A stretch of DNA of 64,000 nucleotides from Apostichopus japonicus. Its lineage: Eukaryota; Echinodermata; Holothuroidea; Aspidochirotida; Stichopodidae. The notes under the pieces were generated by a model. The model saw only the letters and a program-made list of their open reading frames with translations, made no database searches and was not told the origin of the DNA. Position 1 is the stretch's first letter. Each line of letters opens with the position of its first letter. Shown in pieces: positions 1-11,967 of this stretch. The stretch spans positions 18,592,611 to 18,656,610 of the forward strand of contig NC_092576.1 in the NCBI RefSeq assembly GCF_037975245.1, in the 5' to 3' direction. Made by a program: the position numbers and the translations under genes.

Positions 1-366
1 CCAAAATTTGTACAAAATAACAATGCCATGCATCCAAAAGGTTATTGAGTCAGTACATTTCCATAATGTAACTATTACAAAAGCTGAGTGCACCTAATTA
101 AAAGTTAACATCCTCCAAAAATATATATAACACAAAAATTTGATAAAGCCTTCTGTCCCCTCCCTTGCATATACTGTAGGTCATTTTGTTAAGTCTATTT
201 AGATCCACCAAGTTGACTAAATGTGCAATATTCAGTGTTAAAGATCTGAGCTCTGTATTGGCCCAAAATATATTGGAGAGAAGTGTACAATAAAAATTGA
301 AATAATGCACATCTACACTCTGACCATTTGATATTTATTTGATTGGCACTGTTAATGTTTTCTCAG

Positions 367-462
367 ACAAATTTGATGATCAACATTCTCAATCTCAAGA
401 TGAATGACAACAGCCCACTATCCAAGGGAATAACACTGTACGATGTAGCTGCCATGCAGTGA
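367..462 (+). CDS. Possible terminal coding exon of an unidentified gene (weak)
   Basis: A pyrimidine-rich acceptor (ttttctcag) at 358-366 is followed by 31 open codons and a TGA at 460-462. The peptide begins TNLMINILNLKMND and ends YDVAAMQ. Read in phase 0 this would be the last coding exon of a plus-strand gene whose other exons lie before the window. I do not recognise the peptide, and a 32-codon open stretch is easily reached by chance. An AATAAA-type signal near 1000 could serve such a transcript. It could equally be intergenic sequence. Confidence 0.17.
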   Translation, partial: TNLMINILNLKMNDNSPLSKGITLYDVAAMQ

Positions 463-3400
463 AAAAGTCAATATTGGAACGGTTGCAATCATAGCTAGAG
501 CACAGATGCCGCCTGGGACAGACTGATGTGGTGACCTACTGCATCATTGACAGCAAAATGGAAGATATTTTCTGAATTAACCAAAAAGTAAGTTAATATT
601 CTGTAGGTTTGACATCGCATAAACTTGATACCATAGGACTCTATTATCTCAAATACGAGTAACATCTGAGGTAATTTATTCCAAAGTTATGGAATGAAGA
701 AAGAAACAATCAGAAGGGATGAAAACTTTTGTATGATCTGGTTAATGTGGTGGTATCTTTTCCTCTATGTCCATAGTATTTACAGTAACTACACTAGAGC
801 TATATCCACTCTCTGGTTTTTAATCTTAAAGGTCAATGCAAGACAACACCAAATTGTCAGGCTAGGTCCACATAAAATGTACATGCATATTTAAATTTTG
901 AAACCTTTACAATTGGTAAAGCTTGAATGACTTGCAACTTTTAAAAGCACTTGCTATGGTAGGGAGCTGTTTCAGCTCCAATTGAATGCATGGCTGCATA
1001 AATAAAATGTGTAATGTTGTATACAAGGCAAGATGAATCAAGAATTAATGGGCCCAAAATGGGATGGATAAACGAATTGAAATTTACAGTGAAAATAGTA
1101 TATATGAAAGGTTGTGAGATGATTAAAATATTGGCTGAATTACAGGAGATTTAGTTTTGTAAAGCAGTTCATTGTTTTCTTCATTTGTAGAGTGTGAGGT
1201 CATGTGAGGTCTAATCGGTAATCGCAAAACATTCCAAGCTATATTGCGCGTGCTATAATTGGGACCAAATCAGCATATCTTTAAGAGAAAGCTTTTCTTT
1301 TTGTACCAACAGATGGATAGATCTACAGGCTAATACAGCAAAGGATATGCTCTAATTAGAAATGCCAGGCAAGATTATCACACAGTTTACAGTGGGGTGA
1401 ATACAATCATCAACCAAGCTTTTCATCATGCTGTACATAGTGGTATACAGTAGCTCCTTGTTGGGCTTATCAATTGAAAGCTTGCATAGAAGCCGATGCC
1501 AAGCAAAGCAAAAGTATGTCCTGTAAATCGCGAAGTAGATTCACACATCTCATGTATATCCTCTGGGACACAGCACATCTTTCAATGGAGTTAGGAAGTT
1601 GCTGGGAATAGTTGTTGGATTGGCACAGTAATGTAGTATTTGCTTCACATAAATGCAGAGCAGTAACAGAAAACTAACTAGTTCCAGGATATGTTACACT
1701 GTTACACCATATAAAAGATAGAGGAAATTAATAGTATAAGCTTCAAGCAGACAGAACCAAGAGAATGCAGACAGTCTTCATGGGAAGTCTTCTACATATT
1801 TAACTGTATAAATGGACTCATTCTTTTGCAATGTACTTCTTGAAATATTTTAGTTTGGTGACATTGTGGCACTACATGTTTTTGTAAGTATTAGGGAACA
1901 TTTGCAGCTGCTTGTCAAGAACATGGAACTTGTTATACAACTGAAGTGGTCCTGATGCTTAAGTGTTGAGGTTACTGGATATTTTGCTGCCTTACCTTGC
2001 TTTAACTGTTCTTAAATGCATTTCTCATGTTTTAAGATGTTTTAATTTTGTATTCCAAACAAGATCAGCAAGCCATAGTACAGTAATTTTCAACAACCAC
2101 CACACAGATACTTGTGCAGGACTAAGGGTATTTGTTAAGCAGATTACTATTATAAAAATCTTTCAAACTTTTATCCCTCAAAATCTCCAGGGGTACACTG
2201 CATTGTTTCTGAACCACAGTTTCACAATTCTACAAGTGGGGTTCAGGGGTTATGCTATGGGAAAAGTTTAAAATGTTAGGCCTGACTTAATTACTGAAAG
2301 CTTGTGGTCTTTTATTACACCAAGAACCAGTTTATTCTTTAAACAAAATTAAATTATTTCCCCTCAAAATTGAGGGGAGTGAATACAGCAAAGGCACATG
2401 CAACTAGCACCAATGTCATGGAAACCTAGTGCAGCCCAATGAAACATACTGTAAAACCACAACACTTGTAACTATAGGTATGAAATTGTGCAATCCAGGG
2501 GTATAGTGTATAATTTTGTCCCTCCAAGCATGGAAACTCCATGATATTGTGGTAATTTGCATTGGTTACGGTATTAGATACAGCCTATACTGGTAAGTCT
2601 AGATAAATACTTGAGGTATAAGTTAGTTCCCAAAATGTTTCTCATGTATGAGAGAGGTCAGTAAATTGAGGTCATGAAATAGTGCAAGTATCCTGGCTTA
2701 TGTGAAATAAATCTTGTGAAAAATATAAACTGGGATTGAAAATACAATCAACTGCTTGAATATGATTGTACAATTTTTATTGTGTCTCGTCTTTTAATAT
2801 CATGCTAATCTCCACTACTGTATGTGTTTGGTAATAAGCCAGATTTCTGGGTAGAAGTTTAAAAAAACAAATCGTCAACAATTTTTGATGAATTTTAAGC
2901 AATCGCATTCACTGCCTCTATCTCTGTTTATGTTTTGAGTCAGCAACACAGTATACTGTACAGTAGTGAAAAGAAATGGACACTTTCTGTTGTATTCCTG
3001 ATCAATTGAAAATTGTTTGTTGTTTGACTGTTTGTAGCAGTATTCCTCTGAGGAGTGAAAAGAAATAAACATACAGTGAACAGTTGCAACTGCGCATGCA
3101 TTTATGCATTACTTAAATTATGTTCTGATGCAATTCATGTAATATTCACTGTCGATTTTAGTTCAAAACTGCCAGTATACCATTAGTTCCTGAGCCATAA
3201 TTTTTTTGCTTTAAAAATCTGGCTTTGAGTGTATAGTATTTTGTCAAAAACATAAAAGTGGAGGGGCTGCTTATCATCATTCCCTGAACAGGCTTTACCC
3301 AATTTGTTAACTATAATGGTAACATATCAAAATGTCTGGGGGACTTGCCACAGTGCTGACAATTTTCAAATAATTCCATGGTTCCACCAGGGATGTTAGA

Positions 3401-3479
3401 GATGGACAAACAACATTTGACCTTTCTTTAACGTTTGTTTCGTGCCGACATTAATACTGTTTTTGGTCCAATACTAATA
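463..3479. other. AT-rich non-coding stretch, no gene recognised
   Basis: No open frame here is longer than chance expects, and none resembles a known domain. The sequence is AT-rich with many tactgta/tacagta words. It could be 3' UTR or intron of a flanking gene, but no paired splice signals support a specific model. Confidence 0.5.
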
Positions 3480-3488
3480 CCTAAATAG

Positions 3489-4410
3489 GGTGACAGGACA
3501 AAATCCCCCCGGACAAAGTCCCCCTAGGACAAAATCCCCCAGAGCCAAAATCCCCCTGGACAAAATCCCCCCTAGGACAAAATCCACCCAAGCCGAAATC
3601 TCCCCAAGCTATAAAAAATCCCATCAATTCTTTACAAAAATGTGTCATCCCGGTCCCCGGTATCGTCATCCAATACCGTCATCCGGTACCCTCACCAGTA
3701 TTTCCATTGGTACTCTCAGTGGTACTCTCAGTGGTTCCCGGACCAGTACTCCAACCATACCCCGACCGGTACCTTAATAGTGAGCCTGACAGTTACCCCC
3801 ACCGGTACCCCTCCCTGACCAGTACCCTGGACTGTACCCCGGCTCGTACCCCGGCCGGTACCTCGACCGGTATCCCAACTGGTATCCTGAAAGGCACTCT
3901 GACACATACTCTGACAAGTACCCTTACTAGTACTGGTACAATAAACAGTAATTTGACCGGTCCCTTAAATGTCACACCATGGAGCTATATCCCATGGCCA
4001 CACTAACAGGTAGCCTCGCAATTACCCTCAATGATCTCCCGACCAGTCCCTTGACCAGTATCCGGACTGGTATCCTGACCAGTACCCTAACCAGTACACT
4101 GAGTGGAACCCTGACTGGTAGAGTGACCAGGATGATGACCGGTACCCTGACCAGTCACATGACTAGTACCTTGACCGGTACCCTCACAGGTACCCTAACA
4201 GGAGCCCTCACAGTAACACTCGCCAGTACCCTCACTAGTACCCTGACCAGTCCCCTGACCAATCCCCTGAACGGTACCCTAACCAGTGCAATGTCCCATG
4301 CCTTGACTGTCACACCTGGGCCATCCCTGGTTGTTGCAGGCAGGCTTTGTATGGGTCAGGGGGATATTGTCCGGGGGGATTTTGTCCGGGGGGATTTTGT
4401 CCTAGAACCC
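3489..4410. mobile_element. TIR DNA element with inverted GGACAAAATCCCC ends and a minisatellite core
   Basis: The left edge carries an array of about five GGACAAAATCCCCC-like words (3496-3600). The right edge carries the same word inverted (GGGGGGATTTTGTCC, 4355-4402). Both ends are bordered by the direct repeat ctaaatag (3481-3488 and 4411-4418; with one extra c on each side it is 9 bp), which fits a target-site duplication of a hAT- or Mutator-like element. Just inside it the left end reads GGTGACAGGAC and the right end, inverted, GGGTTCTAGGAC. There is no transposase; the interior is a 12-bp minisatellite. It is therefore non-autonomous. The superfamily is not settled. Confidence 0.6.
3650..4300. 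repeat. Degenerate 12-bp minisatellite (accagtaccctg-like)
   Basis: Successive units read accagtaccctg, accggtaccctg and variants, about 50 units with frequent drift and several indels. Because the period is a multiple of three, long frames stay open on both strands (for example repeated LTST/LTGT in 3979-4434). These are by-products of the repeat and not genes. The array forms the core of the surrounding inverted-repeat element. Confidence 0.75.
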
Positions 4411-4580
4411 CTAAATAGCACTCAAAACGGATAATGGTACCAGACGGTACCTGTACGTTGTCTGCTAGATTCATACGATGTCAAAAGGCTAGAACATGCA
4501 CTATAATACTGTTATCAGTCGTGAGTAGGTATATACCACACTCATCTCATATCAGTATTTGTTTCTAATGTCATAACAGG

Positions 4581-4915
4581 CAGTGGCGGAGCGTCCATAC
4601 AGTCAGGCGGGGGGGGGGGGGGCGGACTCAAATGTGAAGCTGGCGCCCTTTTCAGCTATTCACCACTTTTTACTTATTCGCGATTATTTACTTTTTTTAT
4701 TGCGCTCTCATCTACCTATTGACATTTGTCACATTTTGTTGGCGATGACACCTATACCTTAAAGGGTCATTTCCGGCGATATAGGGAGTATCTTTACTCA
4801 AAAGATTTCTGTACGCTCTGCGCCAACCTGTGGTGGCACTCCGCTTAGATAAAGTCGAAAGCGCCCATACAGACCTTTCTTGCCCCTCTGACCAATATCC
4901 CTAGCTCCGCCACTG
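4581..4915. mobile_element. hAT-like MITE copy, left member of the composite
   Basis: The ends are CAGTGGCGGAGC and, inverted, the same word (GCTCCGCCACTG at 4904-4915). A run of G follows the left end (about 4605-4622). The 335-bp sequence has no coding capacity and lacks a stretch of about 35 bp present in the second copy at 6632. Related sequence (tgtacgctctgcgcc, then tggtggc) recurs in the elements at 6632 and 49287. Confidence 0.65.
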
Positions 4916-5059
4916 GCTCCCAATCTTCTTCCCCGTCAATCCGTCTAGTGTCCCCCCCCCCCCTACCCCAACCGAACCTCGTATGTTAAAGGAATATCTA
5001 ATGATTAGAGACACTTATTCTAATGTTAAATCAGCAAAGAGCAAGCAATAATGATTTTA

Positions 5060-5930
5060 TCACTAAGATTTTTTTTTAATTTTTCAGTTACACCGTCATT
5101 TAACTTCCCACTCAATCTTACACTCCCTGATACTCTTCCATCCCAATGTAGGAAACTTCATCGTTACACGCAGCACGCAACGATCTTTGTTCTACTTAAT
5201 TGATCCTAACTGAGTCTTTCAACTTAAAAGCATATTTTTTCCAAATAGATTAGTGAAAGTTACACAGTTTAATAAATTAGAAGCATCTCCTTGTTAAAGA
5301 ATTGTATTATCGGCGTATAGTCTTCCGATAAGCGTAACTTAGGGTTGAAAGAAATCAGTGAGAGCAGGCAGTAATGATATAAACTTACATATATATATAT
5401 TTTCAAATCTCTTATTGAACGAATTATCAGCCCCCTGGTTACATCGTCATTTATCATCCCTCCCCCATCCTGCCCTACCCTTCTTCACCTCACACACTCC
5501 GCTCTATGGGGTTAAAAGAAATCAGCGAGAGCAGACAGTAATGAAATTTACTTACATTAATGAATTTTTTAAATCTCATTTAGGACAAATTATTAGGTCC
5601 CCCTGGTAACATCATTTACCCCCCCCCCCATTCTCCCCTTCCCTTCATTACAATCACTCTCTTACACCTATTATATTAGATATCCTTGCAAAGCGTGATG
5701 AACTAGGTCCCTCATTTATCTAATGCGTGGGAGGAACTCGAAACTTTCTTCCTTATCCGCATATTCCAAGCTTTCTCCAAGAAAAGAGTTACAGTACCTA
5801 TTACCCAGATTTTCAAAAATAGCCTCCCTCCTCATAAAACGTGATGATCTATGTCTCTCATTAATCTAAAGCATGGATGAACTACCAACTTTAAGCATAT
5901 TACAAAGTTTTTCCACAAAAGAGCTAAGGA
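5060..5930. repeat. Diverged tandem units of about 150-170 bp inside the composite
   Basis: The words gaaatcag(t/c)gagagcag and agtaatga recur at about 5350 and 5518, each followed by ttacatnnat, an AT stretch and a CT-rich block containing cccctggt. A second pair (cgtgatga..tctctcatt-like) recurs near 5693 and 5840. Units are well diverged. No gene is visible in this part. Confidence 0.45.
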
Positions 5931-6631
5931 ACCTACTACACACAAATTATGTAAATGTCACTAAACGGCATCCGTAGGGACATCGTTTTTTGGTCCACAT
6001 TTGAGTTTCCATCATATCTTTAATCTGCTTTTCATACATATCTTTTATTGTGATTGTTATGATGACCACATCTAAGGACTTTTGAGTCGTATTATTGTAT
6101 CCAGTGGAATTGTCTCGCTGAGATATAAAAGGATGAATTTTCCGTACGTTTTCACGGTAGGCCCCTCTGTTCAAGGTCAATGCACGACTATAACATTAGG
6201 TCCACTAAGTGCGGCTATTGGTCTCCATTTGCCACTATTGCAGTAAACCCAACCGAGCAACGTGTCTACGGTGTCTCTTAAAAGACAATATTATTAACAA
6301 GTTCGAAAAGAATTTTTAATCTCTTTGGTGTCATTTTTAAAGTATTTCTGATAACATTACGTACAGAATTCTTTTATATGTGAAAGGTACATATGAGAAA
6401 CATGACAATGACCGTGATAAAACATATTTCAAGATTACTAGCGATCAATTCGCTCAATTTGTTTCAAAAAATGATTGAAAAGTGATATGAATTCCTTCTC
6501 ATTCATTCTTTTTATTTGAGCATGTTGAACGCTTGCGATAACATGTCATTACGAATCATTGCAGACGCTCACCCAAACCGTTAAAAAATACCGTCCCTCT
6601 CCCCCCTTCTCTTCCTACACTGAGCTCCCAA

Positions 6632-7004
6632 CAGTGGCGGAGCGTCAATACAGTCAGGGGGCGGATGCCCCCCCCCCCAACGGACTCATATGGACTGCTG
6701 GCGCCCTTTTCAGCTATTTATCACTTTTTTTACTTATTCGCGATTATTGACTTTTTTATGGCGCTCTCATCTACCTATTGACATTTGTCACATTTTGTTG
6801 GCGATGACACCTTTTTATTCTTCGTTTATCTGCAAATTAGCAAGGCCCGGAAAGGGTCATTTCCGGCCATATAGGGAGTATCTTTACTCAAAAGATTTCT
6901 GTACGCTCTGCGCCAACCTGTGGTGGCGCTCCGCTTCGATAAAGTCGAAAGCGCCCATACAGACCATTCTCACCCCCTCTTACCAATACCCTAGCTCTGC
7001 CACG
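6632..7004. mobile_element. hAT-like MITE copy, right member of the composite
   Basis: It begins CAGTGGCGGAGCGTC and ends with a slightly damaged GCTCTGCCAC-G, where the T of the expected terminal CTG is missing. It aligns throughout with the copy at 4581 but retains the internal segment around 6811-6845. It has no transposase frame. The left flank is gctcccaa and the right flank ataacagg, the reverse arrangement of the other copy. Confidence 0.62.
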
Positions 7005-7202
7005 ATAACAGGAGTGACTTTCCATATGTTATTGGTAGGAAATTGCAGGAATTATTGGAATCCTCAATGAAAACTATACGTAGGTAGTCTTCTTTGCGTG
7101 GGGATTGAGTTGCGTAGGTGTTACACAAAAATGTAGATATGCTTTCTTTATTCTTGTGGAAAGCCGCTTTCACTTTGATATCAGATAAACCTGTGGTACA
7201 TG

Positions 7203-7764
7203 CAGTGAAGTAGCCAAGATTGTTCCAGTGGAGGGGGTGGGCGCTTGGGGGGGGGGCTTGACCAATTCCTGGGAGGGCGTCTTGTTACTACCTGAGTGGA
7301 GTGCCACCATGGGTTGGCGCTCAGCGTACGGGAAATTTTCAGCTATAAAGACCTCCTAGATCGTTGGAAATAACACTTCCCAGGCCTTGTAAGCTGCTCT
7401 AAAGTTTCAAAACATCCTTTATTTTGAGATCCCCATGTCTTGATATGGTCATCAAATAGTTTAGAGAAATAGAAGAAAAAAGACAATCTGGTAAGTTGCT
7501 TTGAAATATCATGACATATCTCGGCCTATGCGCTATGTCACGTCAGGTTTTTCAGCAACTATAGCCTACTGCCGGTCCGCGGTCGAAGGGTCGTTCATGA
7601 GTGGTCATCATGGAGATTCGATACCATGCAGACCAATGAATGATATATTTTTCGCACATGTAATTTTTTCGACACCCAAAATCCCAGTGGGCGGGCGACA
7701 AGTTTTCATGGGGCTGTCGCCCCCACCCCCCTCCCCCACCCCTCCCCCCGTGGCTACGCCACTG
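7203..7764. mobile_element. hAT-like MITE with perfect 8-bp target duplication
   Basis: The ends CAGTGAAGTAGCCA (7203) and TGGCTACGCCACTG (to 7764) are imperfect inverted repeats. The 8-bp word ggtacatg flanks both sides exactly (7195-7202 and 7765-7772). The interior holds G and C runs and a reverse-orientation version of the tggtggcgc block seen in neighbouring MITEs. No transposase is encoded. The 8-bp duplication and CAGTG termini fit the hAT superfamily. Confidence 0.68.
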
Positions 7765-7772
7765 GGTACATG

Positions 7773-10654
7773 GTGCCGAAGCACATATCTTCAAAGTACT
7801 GTCTCCAACTTTCAATTGTTTCAAGCTACTATGTGACCAAAAAGAAGTTCTCAAGATGAAGTTGCAGATCTGAAAGGACCAGTAATTTTACTAGGAAACC
7901 TTTCGACCACGTACACCTTTGAAGTAGGATAGGATTACACAGTATTTGAATTCTTCATCGATCGGCTTGTATTAAATTAGCTGAAACTCTATAGACCAGT
8001 CTTGCAAGGTTTAAAGAAATGGCTCCTTACATAGTTGGCATGATTCAAATTCATCCAGTGCAAATTCATCAATATAATTGGTCGAGAACTTGCTAGAACA
8101 GTAAGCTGTCTGAATTAGCATCTTCAGATCGAATATGGGTTTGCTGAGTTAGGGAGCAATATGTTCGAAGTACAAGGACCAACCAATGAACACAATTTTA
8201 ACATAAGAGGCAGAGATAAGACACTATAGCAGAAATCATTATGTCTTCTTTCTGTTTATTACTGATAAATGCAAATATTTTCATTAAAATCAATATGAAA
8301 TTTCACGTTACTTTCAGAAATATATAAACAAAGCAACTTCTACAACTTCAGCTCATTCACATTCATGCTATCAGCTAGAAAATTTACCATGAGGCACATT
8401 TTCTATGAGGCATTGATGTGAATACCACTGACATAACTTGTGCTATTCAAATGGATAAAGGGCTTGGTCAAGTCATGAATAAGGCTCTGCCCCATATATT
8501 GCACATGTACAAAAAGGGTTACTGCTTTACATGCAATACTTTTTTGATGGGGGAGAGAGGGGGTGGGGGAGATGTGGTAACATGTTGAAAAGACCACATC
8601 TTTTAATTTGTCATTTTTCTTTTGAACATATGTAAATGTTCAAAAGAAATGAAAGCACTTGGAAATTTCTTAAAGAGATAGGCAGTTGTTGCCCTTGCAC
8701 TGCTTTGAAGTCTGCACCACTGTAAATATTGTTGAAGGAGTGGAGTTCTGCAAATCTCTTCATAGTCAAGTAATAAATTTTTCTTTCACTGATTGTTAAA
8801 CAGCTCCTAGCAGTAATATGTATTTACACGATATTGTATCTGAGGTTCATTATGTAACCGCTGTTTTCTACATAGAGTCAAATTAAAAACCAATGTTAAA
8901 CTTGTTCACCTGCAATGGTCTAAATTCAGAAAGTACATCAATATCATAACTCTTTTGCATGTTGTATAACGGTACTGAATTTGAAGTGGATTATATTTAT
9001 CAATGAATATAGCAATGTTTTGGGTAAAAACAATTAAAGCATCCACTTGAACTTCATGGCTTCATTGCATTGTTTGCTACTTCCTCCTATCTAGATTCGA
9101 AAGGGACATGTAGATAAATGCTCAATACCTCAAACAACATTATTTAACCTTGTTTCCCACAAAAAATGTTCTGTCCCAGTTTCTGTAAACTACTCGGGAT
9201 AAATGGAGGTGTGGGGGGGGGGGGGGGAGTTGGACAGGTTGTATTTGATGTTGTATTTGACAATAAATTCACCTTCCCAAGGAAGTAATACAGTTCTTTA
9301 AGTGGCATTTTATGAAGGACCTACAGTATGTAACAATATCAGAATTGGTTATTGCCTCCTGCTGAAATGTCCAATAAAGACTTGCAGTACTGGAATGTTC
9401 ATCAGATTCCTCATTTTATAGAAACATCTGTGTTTATTGAAACTTTCCTAGGATGTTGCCAACAAGATGCAGTTGAAGTCTACTGTACCTTGTTGTCAAA
9501 GGTGGAGCTCACAAAAAGTCAACTAGTCTTATTCAAGCAGTGGCAACATATGGGAAAAAAGAAAAGCAAAATATGGTACAATTTTGTTAATATAATTTTG
9601 AACTATTTATCCCAACACCCTATCCTCCTTTTAAGACTTTTGCAAGCTTGTAAACCAGTTACAGCACTCATGCAACATGATATTACAAAGGTTCATTGCC
9701 AGAACATGAAACTAGCAATTTGGAGTAAATTTGTTAAAAGAATGATGAAGTTAATACACTGAAATATTGAATGGGGCTCAAAAGAGCTTAAGAAGTCTTT
9801 TGAGGTACATTACTTGTTCTGATAAATATATTAATTGCCCTAAGATTCAGCTATTAAAGCAGCTACTAGTCAGATACTAGATAGTATGGGATCATGAAGG
9901 TTTTCAGATTTTACCTATATTGGCCTCAAATAACCTTTGACTTGGCTAAGAGCACTCAGCACATGATACACCTGCATACAAACTTCCATTCATCATTCCA
10001 ATATTGAACTATCATGTTAACATGGCTTTCAGTTTCAGATATCTAGTTATCTCACATGGGCTTCTGCTATACTGTACAAATTTATAGAATAGTACTCAAT
10101 GTCAGAAACCTATATGCACTACATATGACTACCAACTTTTCCTTGTTGAGTTAGATGCTCTATGTTACTCTACTGACCTTGAGTAGCCTTTGACCCTCAA
10201 TGAAGCCAACACCTACTGAAAATTCCATTTTAAATATAAAATTAATGAAATGATTCAGAAAATACTTTATCAGAAAGGAAAACTATTATAAACACTTCTG
10301 TTCATACTGACCTCAGCGTAAACAATTTAGAGACCAAGAACATATGGTATAATAACTATTAGCTAACATTTCTTCCTTCTACTCTGCAATTTTGAGAGAA
10401 CAATAAGCAAAATTGATACTGGCAAATGTAACATGGCAACAATAACAATAATTCACAAATGATGATGACATCAGAAAAAGTAGCAACCATGACAATGATG
10501 ATGATTTGAAAATCTTAATGAGCAATCCTAAATGTAACTAGAATATCACTTTTAGTAGAGTAGGGTTCAAGCCCGTTTTAACCTGGCGGTGGTCGTGGTT
10601 TGAATATGATTTTGCCTCTCCCTGCATGGTTTGAAAGTTGAGCGCCCGGGCTGA
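7773..10654. other. Non-coding stretch, no gene supported
   Basis: The longest frame (9352-9762, 136 codons) is a chance-level length for DNA this AT-rich, has no recognisable domain and lacks a credible start context. A G run lies near 9211-9227. Nothing else stands out. Confidence 0.45.
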
Positions 10655-11967
10655 ACATTTATGAACCAGGAAAAGCTTGCTGCCACTTATCTGGTCCGAA
10701 AAAATTATAGCATGAGGTAAATTTCCTCCTGGGTGCATAATTATCATAACAGGTCAAGAATTTTTACCAAAGGTGATCATATTTGAATATCTGGAGTCGG
10801 CTCAGACTTGAAGGGACTTGAATTTGGCTCATACCAAGTGGACTCGACTACAGCTCTGCCATAAATATAAAAAGATAATGGATTGTTAATAATTTATTAT
10901 ATGATGTTGAGAAGGTAGAGACTTAGAAAGTTGACTCCTAAATGTAATGGATAGCATTAAACTCTTCGTTTCACTAACAAAAGGATTCTCAAATACAGTA
11001 CTAGCAACATTACAGCTGAAATAATGGATCACCAATACGATGCAGTGAAGAAAGGGAGTTTAATAAAGAGCATCCCTCAATGTAATGACTAGGATAAAAC
11101 TCTTAGTTTCACTAACAAAAGGATACCACATGCAGTACCAACAAGAGGGATGCCCATAATATTGAGGGTCCACTAGACTTAAGGTTTGCTAGACCTAACA
11201 CCCCCATTGTGGGAAGCATTATTGAGCGTCTAGTTAGCATTTATTGGGTAACTGAAAGTATTGAAGGACCTTGGTGACTCCCCTCCCAGTAGTTTTATAA
11301 CATTTATGAACCAGGAAGAGCTTGCTGCCACTTATCTGGTCCGAAAAAATTATAGCATGAGGTAAATGTCCTCCTGGGTGCATAATTATCATAACAGTTC
11401 AAGAATTTTTACCGAAGGTGATCTTTGGTATCTGGAGTCGGCTCGGAATTGAGGGGTCTTGTATTTGGCTCAGACCAGATGGACTCGGACTCTGGCTAAT
11501 TGGACTCGACTACAGCTCTGTCATAAATATAAAGAGATAATGGATTGTTAAAAATTTATTATATGATGTTGTGAAGGTAGACACTTAGAGAGTACTCCTA
11601 AATGTAATGGATAGCATTAAACTCTTCGTTTCACTAACAAAAGGATTCTCAAATACAGTACTAGCAACATTACAACTAGAATAGTTGATTACCAATACGC
11701 TGCAGTGAAGTAAGGGAGTTTAATAAAGAGCATCCCTCAATGTAATGACTAGGATGAAACTCTTAGTTTCACTAACAAAAGTATACCACATGCAGTACCA
11801 ACATGGGGGGGGGGGGGAGATGCCCATTACATTGAGGGTCCACTAGACTTAAGGTTTGCTAGACCCAAAATCCCCATTGTGGGAAGCATTATTGAGCATC
11901 TAGTTAGCATTAATTGGGTAACTGAAGTATTAAAAGACCTTGGTGTCTCCCCTCCCAGCAGTATAAC
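10655..11967. repeat. 645-bp direct tandem duplication with internal ~140-bp subrepeats
   Basis: The word catttatgaaccagga starts both units (10656 and 11301), and sequence similarity continues to the ends at about 11299 and 11967. Each unit also contains two related blocks of about 140 bp, recognised by actctt(c/a)gtttcactaac near 10960 and 11100. A more diverged version continues at about 12037-12100. The second unit has a G run at about 11806. There is no coding potential. Confidence 0.75.

Larger units (their letters stand above)
4581..7004. mobile_element. Composite hAT-like structure: two MITE copies flanking 1.7 kb, with crossed target duplications
   Basis: Two direct copies of the same element (4581-4915 and 6632-7004) flank 1.7 kb of other DNA. 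The outer borders share the 8-bp word ataacagg (4573-4580 and 7005-7012). The inner borders share a different 8-bp word, gctcccaa (4916-4923 and 6624-6631). So each single copy has mismatched flanks, while the composite as a whole has a correct 8-bp duplication outside and a second one inside. This is what integration of a DNA circle carrying one copy into a resident copy by homologous recombination would leave. Macrotransposition from a tandem or circular donor is an alternative. Confidence 0.6.

Noticed and set aside
3979-4434. 151-codon threonine/serine/leucine frame
   Set aside because: It follows from a 12-bp minisatellite whose period is divisible by three. The opposite strand is open too.
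9352-9762. 136-codon plus-strand frame
   Set aside because: At this AT content about one frame of such length is expected by chance in 64 kb on six frames. No domain or splice context supports it.
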